Positions 42,934 through 52,122 are shown, numbered from the stretch's first letter. The stretch is DNA of 64,000 nt from JAIVJG01 sp964236735 (GCA_964236735.1 CAXSFM010000005.1:62001-126000), one strand, 5' to 3'. Made by a program: numbers and translations. Notes: generated from the letters alone by a model not told the origin.

Positions 42934-43164
42934 ATGAGAGACATGAAACTCGAAGACCTGACGGATGTTGAAAGGCAAGAGCGCGCTGCGCGCGGGCATG
43001 TTCCCTTCGAGCCGTCGGCGTTTTACGAAAAGCTGCTTGCTCTTCGGGACACGCAGCCTCAAGCCTTCGCTTCGATGTCGCCCGCGTCGAAGCTCACGCT
43101 CGGCTACTACGAGGGTGCAAAGCGTCGCCACGCACTTCTGAATAAAGAACGGGAGGACGCTTGA
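42934..43164 (+). CDS. Small element-encoded protein
   Basis: Unrecognised 76-residue charged protein starting MRDMKLEDLTDVERQERAAR; a start at the second Met (42943) is equally possible. Helical, with the segments FYEKLLALRDTQPQAFASMS and YYEGAKRRHALLNKE. It is the first gene after the left end. AT-rich sequence (TTATATTAATAC) upstream could supply a promoter. Confidence 0.55.
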   Translation: MRDMKLEDLTDVERQERAARGHVPFEPSAFYEKLLALRDTQPQAFASMSPASKLTLGYYEGAKRRHALLNKEREDA

Positions 43165-43277
43165 ATTCTCGTGCGTGTTCTTTCAAGCGCCGGCCTTCAA
43201 AGTCTCGACCGCCCCAAAAGCCAACCGCCGCCGGAATGCGTGGCGGCGGTAGAGGCTGTCCTTAATTCTGAAAACAT

Positions 43278-43327
43278 TTAGCTAACAAAAGCTAATATTT
43301 TCGCAGGCGCATCTGGATAGGACTCCA
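43278..43327. promoter_or_regulatory. Element control repeat, copy A
   Basis: A 27-bp sequence beginning TTAGCTAACAAAAGCTAATA (43278-43304) is identical to 50537-50563. It is followed by CTGGATAGGACTCCA (43313-43327), also found at 50762-50776. It precedes the small gene at 43403 and the polyvalent-protein run. Confidence 0.7.
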
Positions 43328-43402
43328 CATAGCCGGCGCTTCACCCTGAAATGAAAGTTTGTCGCGCGCCCTTACACCTGCGTCGGTTATGCTTCGCGGC
43401 GA

Positions 43403-43651
43403 GTGAGAGACGCCGACGAAAAACACGACGCCCGACAAGCTGCATTCATCCCGGCGGGCGAGGCGGCCACGGTTCAGCGACTCGTCCAGAGGGAGCTAGA
43501 AAACGTGAAGCGCGGCCTCGATTTGGACTATCGGATTAAAGAGTATCTTGACCTGCGGGAAAGGCGGCGCAGGCTCTTACTCGAAGCGAGCGAGCTTGAA
43601 CGCAGGATGAAGCGGCTCGAAATACCGCCCGCGATTTTGAAAAGTTTGTAG
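43403..43651 (+). CDS. Small coiled-coil element protein
   Basis: Unrecognised 82-residue protein from GTG 43403. The C-terminal two thirds form a basic coiled coil (QRELENVKRGLDLDYRIKEY, then LRERRRRLLLEASELERRMK). No catalytic motif. The start is uncertain since no clear ribosome binding site is seen. It lies between the control repeat and the next coiled-coil gene. Confidence 0.5.
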   Translation: MRDADEKHDARQAAFIPAGEAATVQRLVQRELENVKRGLDLDYRIKEYLDLRERRRRLLLEASELERRMKRLEIPPAILKSL

Positions 43652-43805
43652 GCTCGGCACACGCCGGAGTATAATCGCCGCCGGCTCGTGCTCGTACATC
43701 GCGCGGCCTTGATAACCAGACGTGAGCTATTTAACTGCTCGCCACCTTGCGAATCGTCCGCGCACGATTCAGGGGTCGGCGGGCTTTTTCATTTGGAGGC
43801 CAGAC

Positions 43806-44423
43806 GTGGGATTCAACACTAACAAAGCGGTAATCATCCATAACAAACATGCGCCGTGGCTGCGCCCGACTCCTGAAGAGGAAAAACGCCGGCAGCGCGA
43901 GCGCGAAGAGGGACAGCGCGAGCGCGCTCTGCTTGAAGAGCAGAAGGCCCGCTTCACTGAGCTGGCCGCGGAGGAAGAGCGTCTCGTCCGCTTCCTCGCT
44001 TCAGCCGACTGGCGCACCGATCACCGAGAGCGCACGCAAGCGCGCGCTGAACTCGAAGGCGTGCGAGAGACCATCGCGATGCTTCCCGGAGAATCAAGGG
44101 TCAGGAAGCAAACATCCTCTTTGTCGCCAATAGAGCATCGGCGCCGGAGCGACCTCTCGAACGGCATTCGCGCATGGCACGGCGAGATTGAGTACATCAC
44201 GAGGCATGAGATTCCCGCTCTCGAACAGAAGCTCGGAGAAATACCTTCGGCGCGCGATCTCGCGATGTGGTCGAATTTCGCAGACCCTGCTGAACGCCAC
44301 TTCAATCTTTTGCGGGAGCAAATCGCGGCGAAGGCCGGGCGGGTTGAAGAGTGCCGCCGGCTGATTGCCCAGGCGGATGACGAGTTGGGGCGGATGGCTG
44401 CGAAGGAGAAGTCCGTTGCGTAG
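43806..44423 (+). CDS. Coiled-coil element protein
   Basis: A 205-residue protein from GTG 43806, chosen because GGAGG lies 7 bases upstream; the frame is open back to 43722. Residues 20-75 are a long charged helix (EEEKRRQREREEGQRERALL). A second half has RAWHGEIEYITRHEIPALEQ and a final helix (AAKAGRVEECRRLIAQADDE). No family recognised; composition resembles phage scaffold or accessory proteins. The next gene overlaps its stop codon. Confidence 0.6.
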   Translation: MGFNTNKAVIIHNKHAPWLRPTPEEEKRRQREREEGQRERALLEEQKARFTELAAEEERLVRFLASADWRTDHRERTQARAELEGVRETIAMLPGESRVRKQTSSLSPIEHRRRSDLSNGIRAWHGEIEYITRHEIPALEQKLGEIPSARDLAMWSNFADPAERHFNLLREQIAAKAGRVEECRRLIAQADDELGRMAAKEKSVA

Positions 44424-44661
44424 CCAGCAGGCACTGCCGGAGTGCAGCGCCGAGACGCTCGCCGCCATCGAGCGCGAGAGCGCCGATGTGATCGAGCACG
44501 TCGAAGCGCATCTCGGCATCACGCTCACGCCGGAGGGCCGCACTCACATAATTGACCTCTGCCTGATTGAAGTGATGCGCCAGACCGCGCGCTTACTTCC
44601 TGCGGCGGCATCTGATGCGTCGCTCTTCGCCGACGGGTGGCTCGTGAGCGGTTGGAATTAA
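44416..44661 (+). CDS. Small element protein
   Basis: An 81-residue protein from TTG 44416 with AAGGAG upstream and an 8-base overlap with the preceding gene. Helical (CSAETLAAIERESADVIEHV, EGRTHIIDLCLIEVMRQTAR). Not recognised. The overlap and shared direction place it in the same transcript as the polyvalent-protein genes. Confidence 0.6.
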   Translation: MRSQQALPECSAETLAAIERESADVIEHVEAHLGITLTPEGRTHIIDLCLIEVMRQTARLLPAAASDASLFADGWLVSGWN

Positions 44662-44686
44662 AACTTCGGTTGAGAATGGGTGATGA

Positions 44687-46516
44687 ATGATGAGTACACT
44701 TCCTGACTTTCTAAACATCAATCGCAAGGGGCGACGCATTGGCGTCGGGTCAGATAGAGCGGGCACGCCCGGCGCGCTTGGCCGCGTCGGCCTCTTCTCC
44801 GGCGCAGACCCGAATAACCCCGATGTCATGCACATGACGGACGGCATCGCACGTCCTTCCGAGCAAGCGCAAGTTGAACCTTCACCACAGACGAGCGCCG
44901 GGCAGCGTGAAATGGGGCCTTTGAGCCGAGCAGTTAATGACGCGATCAACGCGCAACAACCGGCCATGCGGCCGCGCGCCGTCGGCAATTCACAGCCAGC
45001 CGCAACGCCGATGCCGCCGGTTGATTCAGACCCACCCGTCGTCTCGGAAGATGCCTCAGCGCAGACGCGCCCGCGTCGCGTCTCGGCATTTACGAATCCT
45101 GCGGCTTCCACACCGGCCATGTCGGATGCCGGGGGCGCACCGGGCGTCGAGTACGACCCGGCGCAGTCGGCCACACGAGCGCGTGTCGCTCACCCGCTCG
45201 AATTCGAGGAGCAGCGCAACACTGATCTCCGCACGATGGAGCCGGAGAAAAAAGGTTGGAGTTGGAAGCGCGAAATCCCTCGCATGGTGGCGGGTTTCCT
45301 CGGTGGCGCGCGTGGCGGTGATCCGCTCGGTGGCGTGGGCAGCGCAATCTCAACGCTCGCCGGTGATGCGCTCGACCCGCAGGCTGCCGGGCGCAGAGAT
45401 TTGAACCGCGACATCTCGCGCTCGGACGCGCGTCTCGACTCTCTGCGCGGGACTGATGAAGCGCGCACGAAGCGCGCCGAGGGACAGGCGACCATCAGGC
45501 TCAGGAACGCTCAAGCCGGCGCGGCTGAAGCTCGTCCCGGCATCGAAGCTGATAAAGCCGCCGCCGCCGCACTCAACCAACGCCGCGCGGCGGCACTACG
45601 AACGCTCGCCATGCTCAAGGGGCAGCAACTTGATCCCATCAACAATCCGCAGCACGCGGCTCTGATGAGAGACCTGCAAGAGACGGGCGTCCACGGCGTT
45701 GACCCTGAATCGTGGAACGATTCCAAGAGCAACCTCGTGCGCCTGACGGCCACAGACCCGGACGACCCGACGAAGACAAACACCATCGAGTACAACACCG
45801 TGACGGGCGCGCAATCCATCATCACGCAGAAAGGCTTCCAGCAGCCGGTCAATTCCGAGACGGGCATGACGGCGGCGCAAACTGCTACAGATAACGACCG
45901 TGATGACGAGCGCAAGCAATCGGATGACCATTTCAACAAGACGTTCAACGCGACGCAGCATCAACGCGCCGTTCAAAACGATCTTGCGCGGCTTCGCATC
46001 GGGCAGGGTGACCAGCGGCTTGACCTCGCGCGCGACTCTCAGGATATGCGTCTCGACGGGCAGACGCGCTCTGAACTGAAAGCTGCCTATGCTTTGCAAG
46101 CGCAGATTGCGAAGGCGAAGGCCGACGCAGACTCTTACTCCGGCCTCGGTGTGTACACCGGCGACGACGGCAAGCAGCACCGGGCGAAGTGGGCGACGCA
46201 GAAAGAGACGGACGCACGCAACAAAGCGGCGGCTCTGCAACAGCAATTCGACGGAACCTACAGCTACCTGATGCAAGACAATCCGGCCACGCCTGCCGTG
46301 CCGGGCGTCCCTGCCGCTCCCGCATCGCGCGCGCTTCCTCGTCGTGGCGCTCCTGCACGTTCGGGTGCTGCTCCTTCAGCTTCTAACGCACAGCCACCTC
46401 CGGTCAGTGGCCGCATGTCGCGCGCGACGTTTCGCCAGAACAACCCGCGCTACAAAGACGCCCCGGATGCAGACGTTGATGCTGTGCTCCGCCAGCACGG
46501 AATAGCAGGTTACTGA
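44687..46516 (+). CDS. Large disordered virion-type protein
   Basis: A 609-residue protein with mostly disordered sequence. Residues 1-50 read DFLNINRKGRRIGVGSDRAG, then a Pro/Ala/Ser-rich stretch (about 60-165). A short Gly/Ala hydrophobic segment occurs at about 204-225 (MVAGFLGGARGGDPLGGVGS), and long helices rich in Ala, Arg and Gln follow (about 240-500). The end (MSRATFRQNNPRYKDAPDAD) resembles tails of podophage internal proteins. Such proteins are packaged in the capsid and ejected with DNA; this role is inferred from the neighbour gene. No catalytic motif. Confidence 0.6.
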   Translation: MMSTLPDFLNINRKGRRIGVGSDRAGTPGALGRVGLFSGADPNNPDVMHMTDGIARPSEQAQVEPSPQTSAGQREMGPLSRAVNDAINAQQPAMRPRAVGNSQPAATPMPPVDSDPPVVSEDASAQTRPRRVSAFTNPAASTPAMSDAGGAPGVEYDPAQSATRARVAHPLEFEEQRNTDLRTMEPEKKGWSWKREIPRMVAGFLGGARGGDPLGGVGSAISTLAGDALDPQAAGRRDLNRDISRSDARLDSLRGTDEARTKRAEGQATIRLRNAQAGAAEARPGIEADKAAAAALNQRRAAALRTLAMLKGQQLDPINNPQHAALMRDLQETGVHGVDPESWNDSKSNLVRLTATDPDDPTKTNTIEYNTVTGAQSIITQKGFQQPVNSETGMTAAQTATDNDRDDERKQSDDHFNKTFNATQHQRAVQNDLARLRIGQGDQRLDLARDSQDMRLDGQTRSELKAAYALQAQIAKAKADADSYSGLGVYTGDDGKQHRAKWATQKETDARNKAAALQQQFDGTYSYLMQDNPATPAVPGVPAAPASRALPRRGAPARSGAAPSASNAQPPPVSGRMSRATFRQNNPRYKDAPDADVDAVLRQHGIAGY

Positions 46517-46517
46517 C

Positions 46518-49500
46518 ATGGCACAACAATCAAGCCCCGAGCTTTCGGAGTGGGAATCGTTCCCCGAAGACTCCGGCTCGCTCAACATCCCGCGCGCGTC
46601 CATGCCGCAAATCAAGAGCGAGCATCGCGGCGCGATGGTGCAATATCTCAAGGGGCGCGGCATCACGCATAGCCAGGAAGATGTTGCACCCAACACGCTC
46701 CGACCCTCACAGGCCGAATACTCGCCGGAGAAGGTCGAGCGTGCGCGTGGGTTTGAAGGGCCGCAGCGCAGCATCCTCGTCAGTTCCGATGGCTACGTGG
46801 CCGACGGGCATCACCAGTGGCTCTCATCACTTCACGACGCGCCCGACCAACCCATCCCGGCGATTCGCCTGCACGCGCCGATTCATCAACTGCTGATCGA
46901 GGCCGCGCGCTTTCCCTCATCCGGCGTTGATGAAGCGAGCACTGATGCTGCTGCTTCTTCGCAGCCACTGGCCGCCGGACAAGACGATCTCAACCTCTCC
47001 GGCGTCGAGCCTCTGCCGCAGACAACACGCGCCCTTCGGCGACGCACACCACCCGCCGTTGCTGATCCTGTGCGTGTTGCTGATGCTGCTACTCCCGCCG
47101 CGCGCCAGTCTCATCCGCACGGCGCATACGACTCTCAGACCGACGGCGAGTGGAGCATCGGCGACTCGTTCAAAGTTAAAGATTATTTCCGGCAGACTTA
47201 CGGTAGAGATTTGCCGGTGACAGCACTCGGCGAGTCGGCGACGCACCGGAGCATGGGACTCGATCACAGCGACTCGATGGATGTGGGAATTAACCCGACG
47301 AGCGCCGAAGGGCAAGCACTCATCAAGTACCTGCGCGACAATCATCATCCCTTTCTCGCCTATGATCGCGCCGTGCCGGGCGCGGCGACCGCGCCTCACA
47401 TTCACGTCGGCTTCCCGTCACATGGCGGCGAAGGATTGAACCTCTCCGGCGTCGAACCGATCAACTTGCAGGGCGTTGAACCGCTCGGCGACGAGCAGGC
47501 TGCTGCGTCACCGACGGATGATGAAGTTGTCAGTACGACGACGAGCGCGCCGCGCTATCAACAGAGTGCGCTGCCTTCTGATCCGCACTCTCTGCCGCGT
47601 CTTTCTCTGCCCGCTCAACCGAACCTTGAAACATACGCAGGCCGACAACAACGCGACTTGATTAACTCGGAATCTAACAACGCCGATGCGCGCCTCATCT
47701 TTGATGTGCATCTGCCCGCCGGCGCGCGTGATTGGTCGCAAGTGGATGATAAGGGCGCGGTGCGCGCGGGCGTGCTGCAATATGCACAGACGAATGACAT
47801 CCCCGAAGGCTATACGCGGAAGTGGCTCGACCACCACGCCGAACAACTGCACTTCAACCAGGACGGCAAGCCTGTCCAACCCATTGATTTAATATATCCC
47901 GACTCTCCACATTACGATGCTGAGAAGCGGACTCTTCGAGTTGCAACGTCCCTGCCGATCTTCAAAAAGCTGCGCGACGATTACGTGGCTTCTCTGCCAG
48001 CCGCCGACAAGTTCGGAGAATGGCTGTATGGCAAAAGCGAAAGCGGCGGCGAGAAGATGCTCGACGTGGCCGTGCCAGTCGTTCACGGCGCGGCGAAAGT
48101 TGCTGATGTTGTGTCGCGTCCGCTCGCTGCCGTTGATGCGAACTTCTGGTCAAAGGTGAACCGTCCCGGCCTCGTCAATAAGTTGGAAGCACTTTCTAAT
48201 CCGCTCGATACACACGCGCTGGCTGCTGGTTATGATGCGCTCAAAGGCGAGACTCCAGAAGACGCGCACAATCCGATTGCTGCTGCCGTGCGAAACAATG
48301 CCACGCTCAAAGCGACGGGCTTTGATTCTCTGGCTGGCGGTATCACTGAGGCTCTGACCTCTCCGTCAAACCTCGTGCTGGCCGGTGCTGGCAAAGCGGG
48401 CATGGAAGCCTTGAAGGGCACGCGCGCGGGCGCGCAACTGGCCGAAGCGATGGGCGGCGGAGAACGTCTCACGGAATTCTTCAATCGAGGCGGACGAGTA
48501 TTAGACATCGAACAGGCGGCAAGCGACGGCACGAAGGCTGCGGACGGATTGCTCGTGACGCTCAAGGATGAAGCGGGCAATCTGTCTCATGTGAACACGG
48601 CGACGGGCGAAGTCAGCGAAGTTAAAACGCTCCCGCGCATCATGGGCATGACAGTGCCCGAAGCATTGGAGAAGCATCCCAAGCTCGAAGAGTATGTGGC
48701 TCACTCGCTACAGAACGCACAGGAGCGAGCCGCATCATTTGAGACGGAAGCCGCGCGCGCTGATCTGCCTCAAGACTACAAACAGACGCACGCGGAAGAG
48801 GCGGCGCGCGCGCACGATGAGGCGGCATACCTCAGAGATGTACAGGCCGCCATCGAAGAACATCGCAATCCTGCGCCGTCGCTCGCCACGCCGCCTGAGC
48901 CGCCGGCTACAGAACCGCTGACGGGGACGACACAGACCGCGACGACAGCGGCGCAGCCTACCGGCCCCGCAACTCCTGAGACGCTGTCCGCGCAACTCGA
49001 CGCGCTCAAGGGTGGTCAACGCCCCTTCGTCGAAGTGATGCCTGAGATGCTGGCCGACCCGAACGAGAAGACAACCGTACCGAGAGGATTCCGCTCCTTC
49101 AAGACGCTCGACGGTGGCCGCATCATCTACGACCCCCGCCAGATGAGCCGGGAGCAGGTGGTCGCGGCGATGGACGCGGGCACTTTGGGCGCGCACGGCG
49201 TGCCTCTGGCCGATGGCGGGACGCCGCTCCCGGCTGTTGGCGAATCTTCCGCGCCTCGACCGTCTGGGTTTGCACGAGCGCGCCGCGCCTTCGTCAACGC
49301 CTATCATCTGCCCAAGAGCGTCCAAGCGTCGGCTGACCTCTCCGCGACGCTGCGGCAAGGTTTGATCCCTCTGGCCGCGCACCCATCATTCATCAAAGAT
49401 GTGATGGCGAATCAAGTGAAAGCCTTCGCCTCTGAGGACGCAGCCAGCGCGCTCAAGGATGCGATCATCAACCACCCCGACTTTCCCTTGATGAAAGATT

Positions 49501-49982
49501 CGGGTCTGTATCTTTCGAGCGTGCGCGGCTCTGCTCCTGAAGAGATGTTTTCTTCCGGCTGGTCGGAAAAGATTCCGCTCGTCAAGCAATCTGACCGGGC
49601 ATACTCGGCTGCTCTCGATACAGTCCGGGTCAAGTCATTCGAGATATACGCGGCTGAGTTGAAAGCGGCGGGCGCGACGGATGAAAAGACCTTTTCTGAC
49701 ATCGCGCACTGGATTAACCGCGCGACTGGACGCGGCGAAGGAAAGTTGGTTGACGCGCTCGCGCCGATCTTAAACTTCCCGATGTTCTCTCCGCGCCTGA
49801 CCGCCTCACGCTTTCAAGTTTTGAATCCTGTCTTCTATCTGAAGATGACGCCCGCCGCGCGTCGCATCGCGGTCAGAGAGATGTGCGCTCGACGGCCACC
49901 GTGTCGGCGACGGTGGGGCTGGCTGCTCTGGCCGGCGCGCACACTTCGATTGATCCGCGTAACGCGAACTTCGGAAAAATAG
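46518..49982 (+). CDS. Large polyvalent virion protein, frameshifted
   Basis: A 1154-codon frame, the upstream part of a larger protein. Residues 25-130 are a ParB-like domain (RARGFEGPQRSILVSSDGYV, then ADGHHQWLSS). About residues 205-300 are a LAS/M15-type peptidase-like domain: THRSMGLDHSDSMDVGINP and PHIHVG give the usual His/Asp and H-x-H ligands, so peptidoglycan cleavage during DNA entry is plausible. Then long Ala-rich linkers and a C-terminal conserved region (FPMFSPRLTASRFQVLNPVF). After PAARRIAVREM (about 1122) the frame leaves the conserved sequence, which continues in the -1 frame in the next entry. The last 33 residues are a frameshift artefact. Confidence 0.72.
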   Translation: MAQQSSPELSEWESFPEDSGSLNIPRASMPQIKSEHRGAMVQYLKGRGITHSQEDVAPNTLRPSQAEYSPEKVERARGFEGPQRSILVSSDGYVADGHHQWLSSLHDAPDQPIPAIRLHAPIHQLLIEAARFPSSGVDEASTDAAASSQPLAAGQDDLNLSGVEPLPQTTRALRRRTPPAVADPVRVADAATPAARQSHPHGAYDSQTDGEWSIGDSFKVKDYFRQTYGRDLPVTALGESATHRSMGLDHSDSMDVGINPTSAEGQALIKYLRDNHHPFLAYDRAVPGAATAPHIHVGFPSHGGEGLNLSGVEPINLQGVEPLGDEQAAASPTDDEVVSTTTSAPRYQQSALPSDPHSLPRLSLPAQPNLETYAGRQQRDLINSESNNADARLIFDVHLPAGARDWSQVDDKGAVRAGVLQYAQTNDIPEGYTRKWLDHHAEQLHFNQDGKPVQPIDLIYPDSPHYDAEKRTLRVATSLPIFKKLRDDYVASLPAADKFGEWLYGKSESGGEKMLDVAVPVVHGAAKVADVVSRPLAAVDANFWSKVNRPGLVNKLEALSNPLDTHALAAGYDALKGETPEDAHNPIAAAVRNNATLKATGFDSLAGGITEALTSPSNLVLAGAGKAGMEALKGTRAGAQLAEAMGGGERLTEFFNRGGRVLDIEQAASDGTKAADGLLVTLKDEAGNLSHVNTATGEVSEVKTLPRIMGMTVPEALEKHPKLEEYVAHSLQNAQERAASFETEAARADLPQDYKQTHAEEAARAHDEAAYLRDVQAAIEEHRNPAPSLATPPEPPATEPLTGTTQTATTAAQPTGPATPETLSAQLDALKGGQRPFVEVMPEMLADPNEKTTVPRGFRSFKTLDGGRIIYDPRQMSREQVVAAMDAGTLGAHGVPLADGGTPLPAVGESSAPRPSGFARARRAFVNAYHLPKSVQASADLSATLRQGLIPLAAHPSFIKDVMANQVKAFASEDAASALKDAIINHPDFPLMKDSGLYLSSVRGSAPEEMFSSGWSEKIPLVKQSDRAYSAALDTVRVKSFEIYAAELKAAGATDEKTFSDIAHWINRATGRGEGKLVDALAPILNFPMFSPRLTASRFQVLNPVFYLKMTPAARRIAVREMCARRPPCRRRWGWLLWPARTLRLIRVTRTSEK

Positions 49983-50446
49983 TTGTCGGCAACACGCATC
50001 TCGATGTCGGCGCGGGGGAGTTGCAAGCCGTGCGCTACATGGCGCAGATGACGGATGCGTTTGCCAGAGAAGCGAAGGGCGAGAAGCTCGACGACAAATG
50101 GACGCCGACGGCCATCACGCTACGCTTCATGCGCTCGAAGTTGGGGCCGCTGCCGGTCTACGCGGTGGACGTGAAGACCGGCAAGGATTATTCGGGAAAC
50201 CCTGTGGAGTGGAAACGTCGCGCTTTGCAGATGGGCGTGCAGTTCGTCGTCAGTGATTTGTACGAAGGCTGGAAAGATTCCGGCGCGTGGGGTGCGGTGA
50301 AAGCGTCGCCGTCGGTGCTTGGGGCGGGCGTCAACACGTACAAAGAGAAGCCGAAGCATGGCGGTGGCTTCAACAAAGGCCGCTCGCACTCATACACGAA
50401 CAGCGAGCCGCCAGAGGATGTGCAGCCGGTCGCCGGTCGTCCGTGA
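49883..50446 (+). pseudogene. C-terminal part of the frameshifted polyvalent protein
   Basis: A 187-codon frame, -1 relative to the previous gene. It begins RSTATVSATVGLAALAGAHT, and SIDPRNANFGKIVVGNTHLD matches the segment that follows the membrane-like region in related polyvalent phage proteins. It therefore looks like the missing end of the previous protein. A GTG at 49883 could start it independently, but no ribosome binding site is visible. No slippery heptamer lies at the junction, so an indel is more likely than programmed frameshifting. Confidence 0.65.
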
Positions 50447-50536
50447 TAGACGCGGACGGAGACGGACGCCACGCGGACATGGGAGCGCGCTTACCTTCAG
50501 GCCGGCTCGCCGGAGTTGGAAATTGTCGGGAAATAA

Positions 50537-50563
50537 TTAGCTAACAAAAGCTAATATTTTCGC
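50537..50563. promoter_or_regulatory. Element control repeat, copy B
   Basis: 27 bp identical to 43278-43304. A related TTAGCTAA motif pair occurs at 50652-50669, and the motif AAAGCTAATATT also appears in the promoter region of the ParB-like gene (51647-51658). Confidence 0.7.
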
Positions 50564-50760
50564 GCTCGCTCGAAATGCCGGAACTGGCTCATAAAATCAG
50601 CGTCGAGCCGCATAAATGCTGCACATTCGCGCATCAATGAGGGCGCTCTGATTAGCTAATTCAGCTAACAGAAACGGGGACATAAGCGCACGGAAAAGAA
50701 AGCGAAGGAGTGCTTGCATCTGCCGCGCGGCCACAGGCATGAAGACCGCGCCGGCAGCTA

Positions 50761-50780
50761 TCTGGATAGGACTCCAGATA
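50761..50780. promoter_or_regulatory. GGATAGGACTCC palindromic motif
   Basis: TCTGGATAGGACTCCAGATA contains the inverted halves TCTGGA and TCCAGA around TAGGAC. A 15-base core recurs at 43313-43327 next to control repeat A. The spacing from copy B (about 200 bp) is larger than in copy A (8 bp). Confidence 0.55.
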
Positions 50781-50810
50781 ACTCTAGCAGACCCGGCACC
50801 GGGTCTGCTG

Positions 50811-51605
50811 CTATGCGACACCTCTCATCACAACATCTACAGCTTCGGCGAGCACGGACACTGCGGTGCGTCCGTTGACGATCTTCTGCCACTGGATAAA
50901 CTGCCGGGGACTGAATCGAACCAAAAAGTACAACCAGTTGACGATGTAATTGGGCTGCCCGGCCTTCGCGCTCGCCGCCTCCCCATCGCCCGGCGGCGGT
51001 CGTAGTTGTTGTCGTGGCGGGGGCGGCGTCATCTCATAGACCTGAGCGCCGCGACGTGCGAGACGCGGGACGGAGGCGGCGCGCGCGGCCTCCGGCTTTA
51101 CCTGTCGGCGCAGCTTGCCGACGAGACTCTTGCTGACGCCGGCGAGACGCGCTATTTCCCGATCACTCCAGCGGCCCCATTCATGGTCACGCAGCAGCGT
51201 TTCGACCGCGCGCCGCTTGTCGGCGTCCGTGCGCGGCAGGCCGTGGCGGGCGTTCGCGTCGATGGAGTGCAAAATCGCGTCCCGTCGCGTGCCGCGGCGC
51301 ACGTCACAGGCGAAGTCCCCAAGCCCGGCGCGCACGGCAGCCTCGGCGCGATGGAAGCCGTCGGCGAGCCGGAGTTTTTCACCGTCGTCGAAGACCGTGA
51401 GCGCGGGAAACTCTACCCCGTCAGCCATGAGCGCGGCGTAGCTTTCGACCGTCTCGTGGTCGAGCGCTGTGCGCGCCAGCACTCCTTCGTCGCGGCTCAA
51501 CATCTCCAGCCGGACAATTACCTCCTGCTGCGGTGATTTGCGCTGCCTCGCGTCCACAGGCGCGTTAGTAGTAGTGGTATTAGTCGACGCCGCTGTCGTC
51601 ATCAT
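50811..51605 (-). CDS. ParB-like DNA-binding protein
   Basis: A 264-residue protein from ATG 51605, with AGGAGG 6 bases upstream. The ParB/Srx nuclease-like fold shows LTVFDDGEKLRLADGFHRAE, the equivalent of the G-x-x-R box being DGFHRAEA. A helix-turn-helix follows (WSDREIARLAGVSKSLVGKL, about residues 135-160). The C-terminal part ends with FSPRQFIQWQKIVNGRTAV. No ParA is nearby. In mobile elements such proteins act as regulators or plasmid-type segregation factors. The promoter region carries an AAAGCTAATATT motif shared with the control repeats. Confidence 0.78.
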   Translation of the reverse strand: MMTTAASTNTTTTNAPVDARQRKSPQQEVIVRLEMLSRDEGVLARTALDHETVESYAALMADGVEFPALTVFDDGEKLRLADGFHRAEAAVRAGLGDFACDVRRGTRRDAILHSIDANARHGLPRTDADKRRAVETLLRDHEWGRWSDREIARLAGVSKSLVGKLRRQVKPEAARAASVPRLARRGAQVYEMTPPPPRQQLRPPPGDGEAASAKAGQPNYIVNWLYFLVRFSPRQFIQWQKIVNGRTAVSVLAEAVDVVMRGVA

Positions 51606-51746
51606 CCATGACCTCCTCGCCCGCATTGTACGGCGAGGAAGCAAGCAAAGCTAATATTATTGTCGATTTTAATAAGCATGACTAATGATAGATTGAGCCA
51701 TGCTTTGATTGAATGCACCGCAGACATCCCCACCCGCCGTCAGCGC

Positions 51747-51962
51747 TTATCGGACAGGCTTCGACTTCTCGCCGCCCTTTGTCTGCCGGACTAAATACTC
51801 ACGGTATTGATCCAGATGTTCGGGCAGGTGGACGCGGTCGCCGCCGGGACGAAGCCTCGTGTAAGGCAGGACGCCCGCTTTGATGAGTTCGTAATGTGTT
51901 CCTCTGGTGATACCGAGTTCGGCCATCACATGCCTCGGGTTGTAAATCTTGATGCCGCTCAT
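51747..51962 (-). CDS. Small helix-turn-helix (excisionase-like) protein
   Basis: A 71-residue protein from ATG 51962 with GGAG upstream. It reads MSGIKIYNPRHVMAELGITR, then GTHYELIKAGVLPYTRLRPG and the arginine-rich wing, i.e. the MerR-type winged helix of excisionase-like proteins. The frame is open upstream to 52274 but that part covers a regulatory region. It may be the excision factor or a regulator of the element. Confidence 0.7.
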   Translation of the reverse strand: MSGIKIYNPRHVMAELGITRGTHYELIKAGVLPYTRLRPGGDRVHLPEHLDQYREYLVRQTKGGEKSKPVR

Positions 51963-51974
51963 GGCTTTGATGCT

Positions 51975-52122
51975 CCAATCTTTGAACGGTAAAAAAGCGG
52001 GCGCATCATATCCGGTTCGCCCAACTTTGAACATTAAAAGGGGCGCGATTTGGATGACGAAGCTCCCGATCCACTCGCCACACCAAGGCTCACGCCCTCT
52101 CATTTGCCCCGGTCGGGCAAAT
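51975..52122. promoter_or_regulatory. Putative operator region of the control block
   Basis: Two similar direct motifs, CCAATCTTTGAACGGTAA (51975-51992) and CCAACTTTGAACATTAA (52021-52037), lie 46 bp apart upstream of the small helix-turn-helix gene. A near-perfect palindrome, ATTTGCCC with GGGCAAAT, occurs at 52102-52122. A minus-strand TATGAT near 52007 could be a -10 box. Confidence 0.5.

Larger units (their letters stand above)
50447..50810. other. Gene-free control region of the element
   Basis: 364 bases between the polyvalent-protein gene end and the ParB-like gene end. Besides the repeats listed separately, I see no gene; a 74-codon minus-strand frame here lacks a ribosome binding site and has no family features. 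Confidence 0.5.

Noticed and set aside
49860..49900. Programmed -1 frameshifting in the polyvalent protein gene
   Set aside because: No X-XXY-YYZ slippery site or strong downstream structure seen at the junction; an indel is simpler.
50597..50821. 74-codon minus-strand frame in the element control region
   Set aside because: Overlaps the control motifs and has no recognisable feature.
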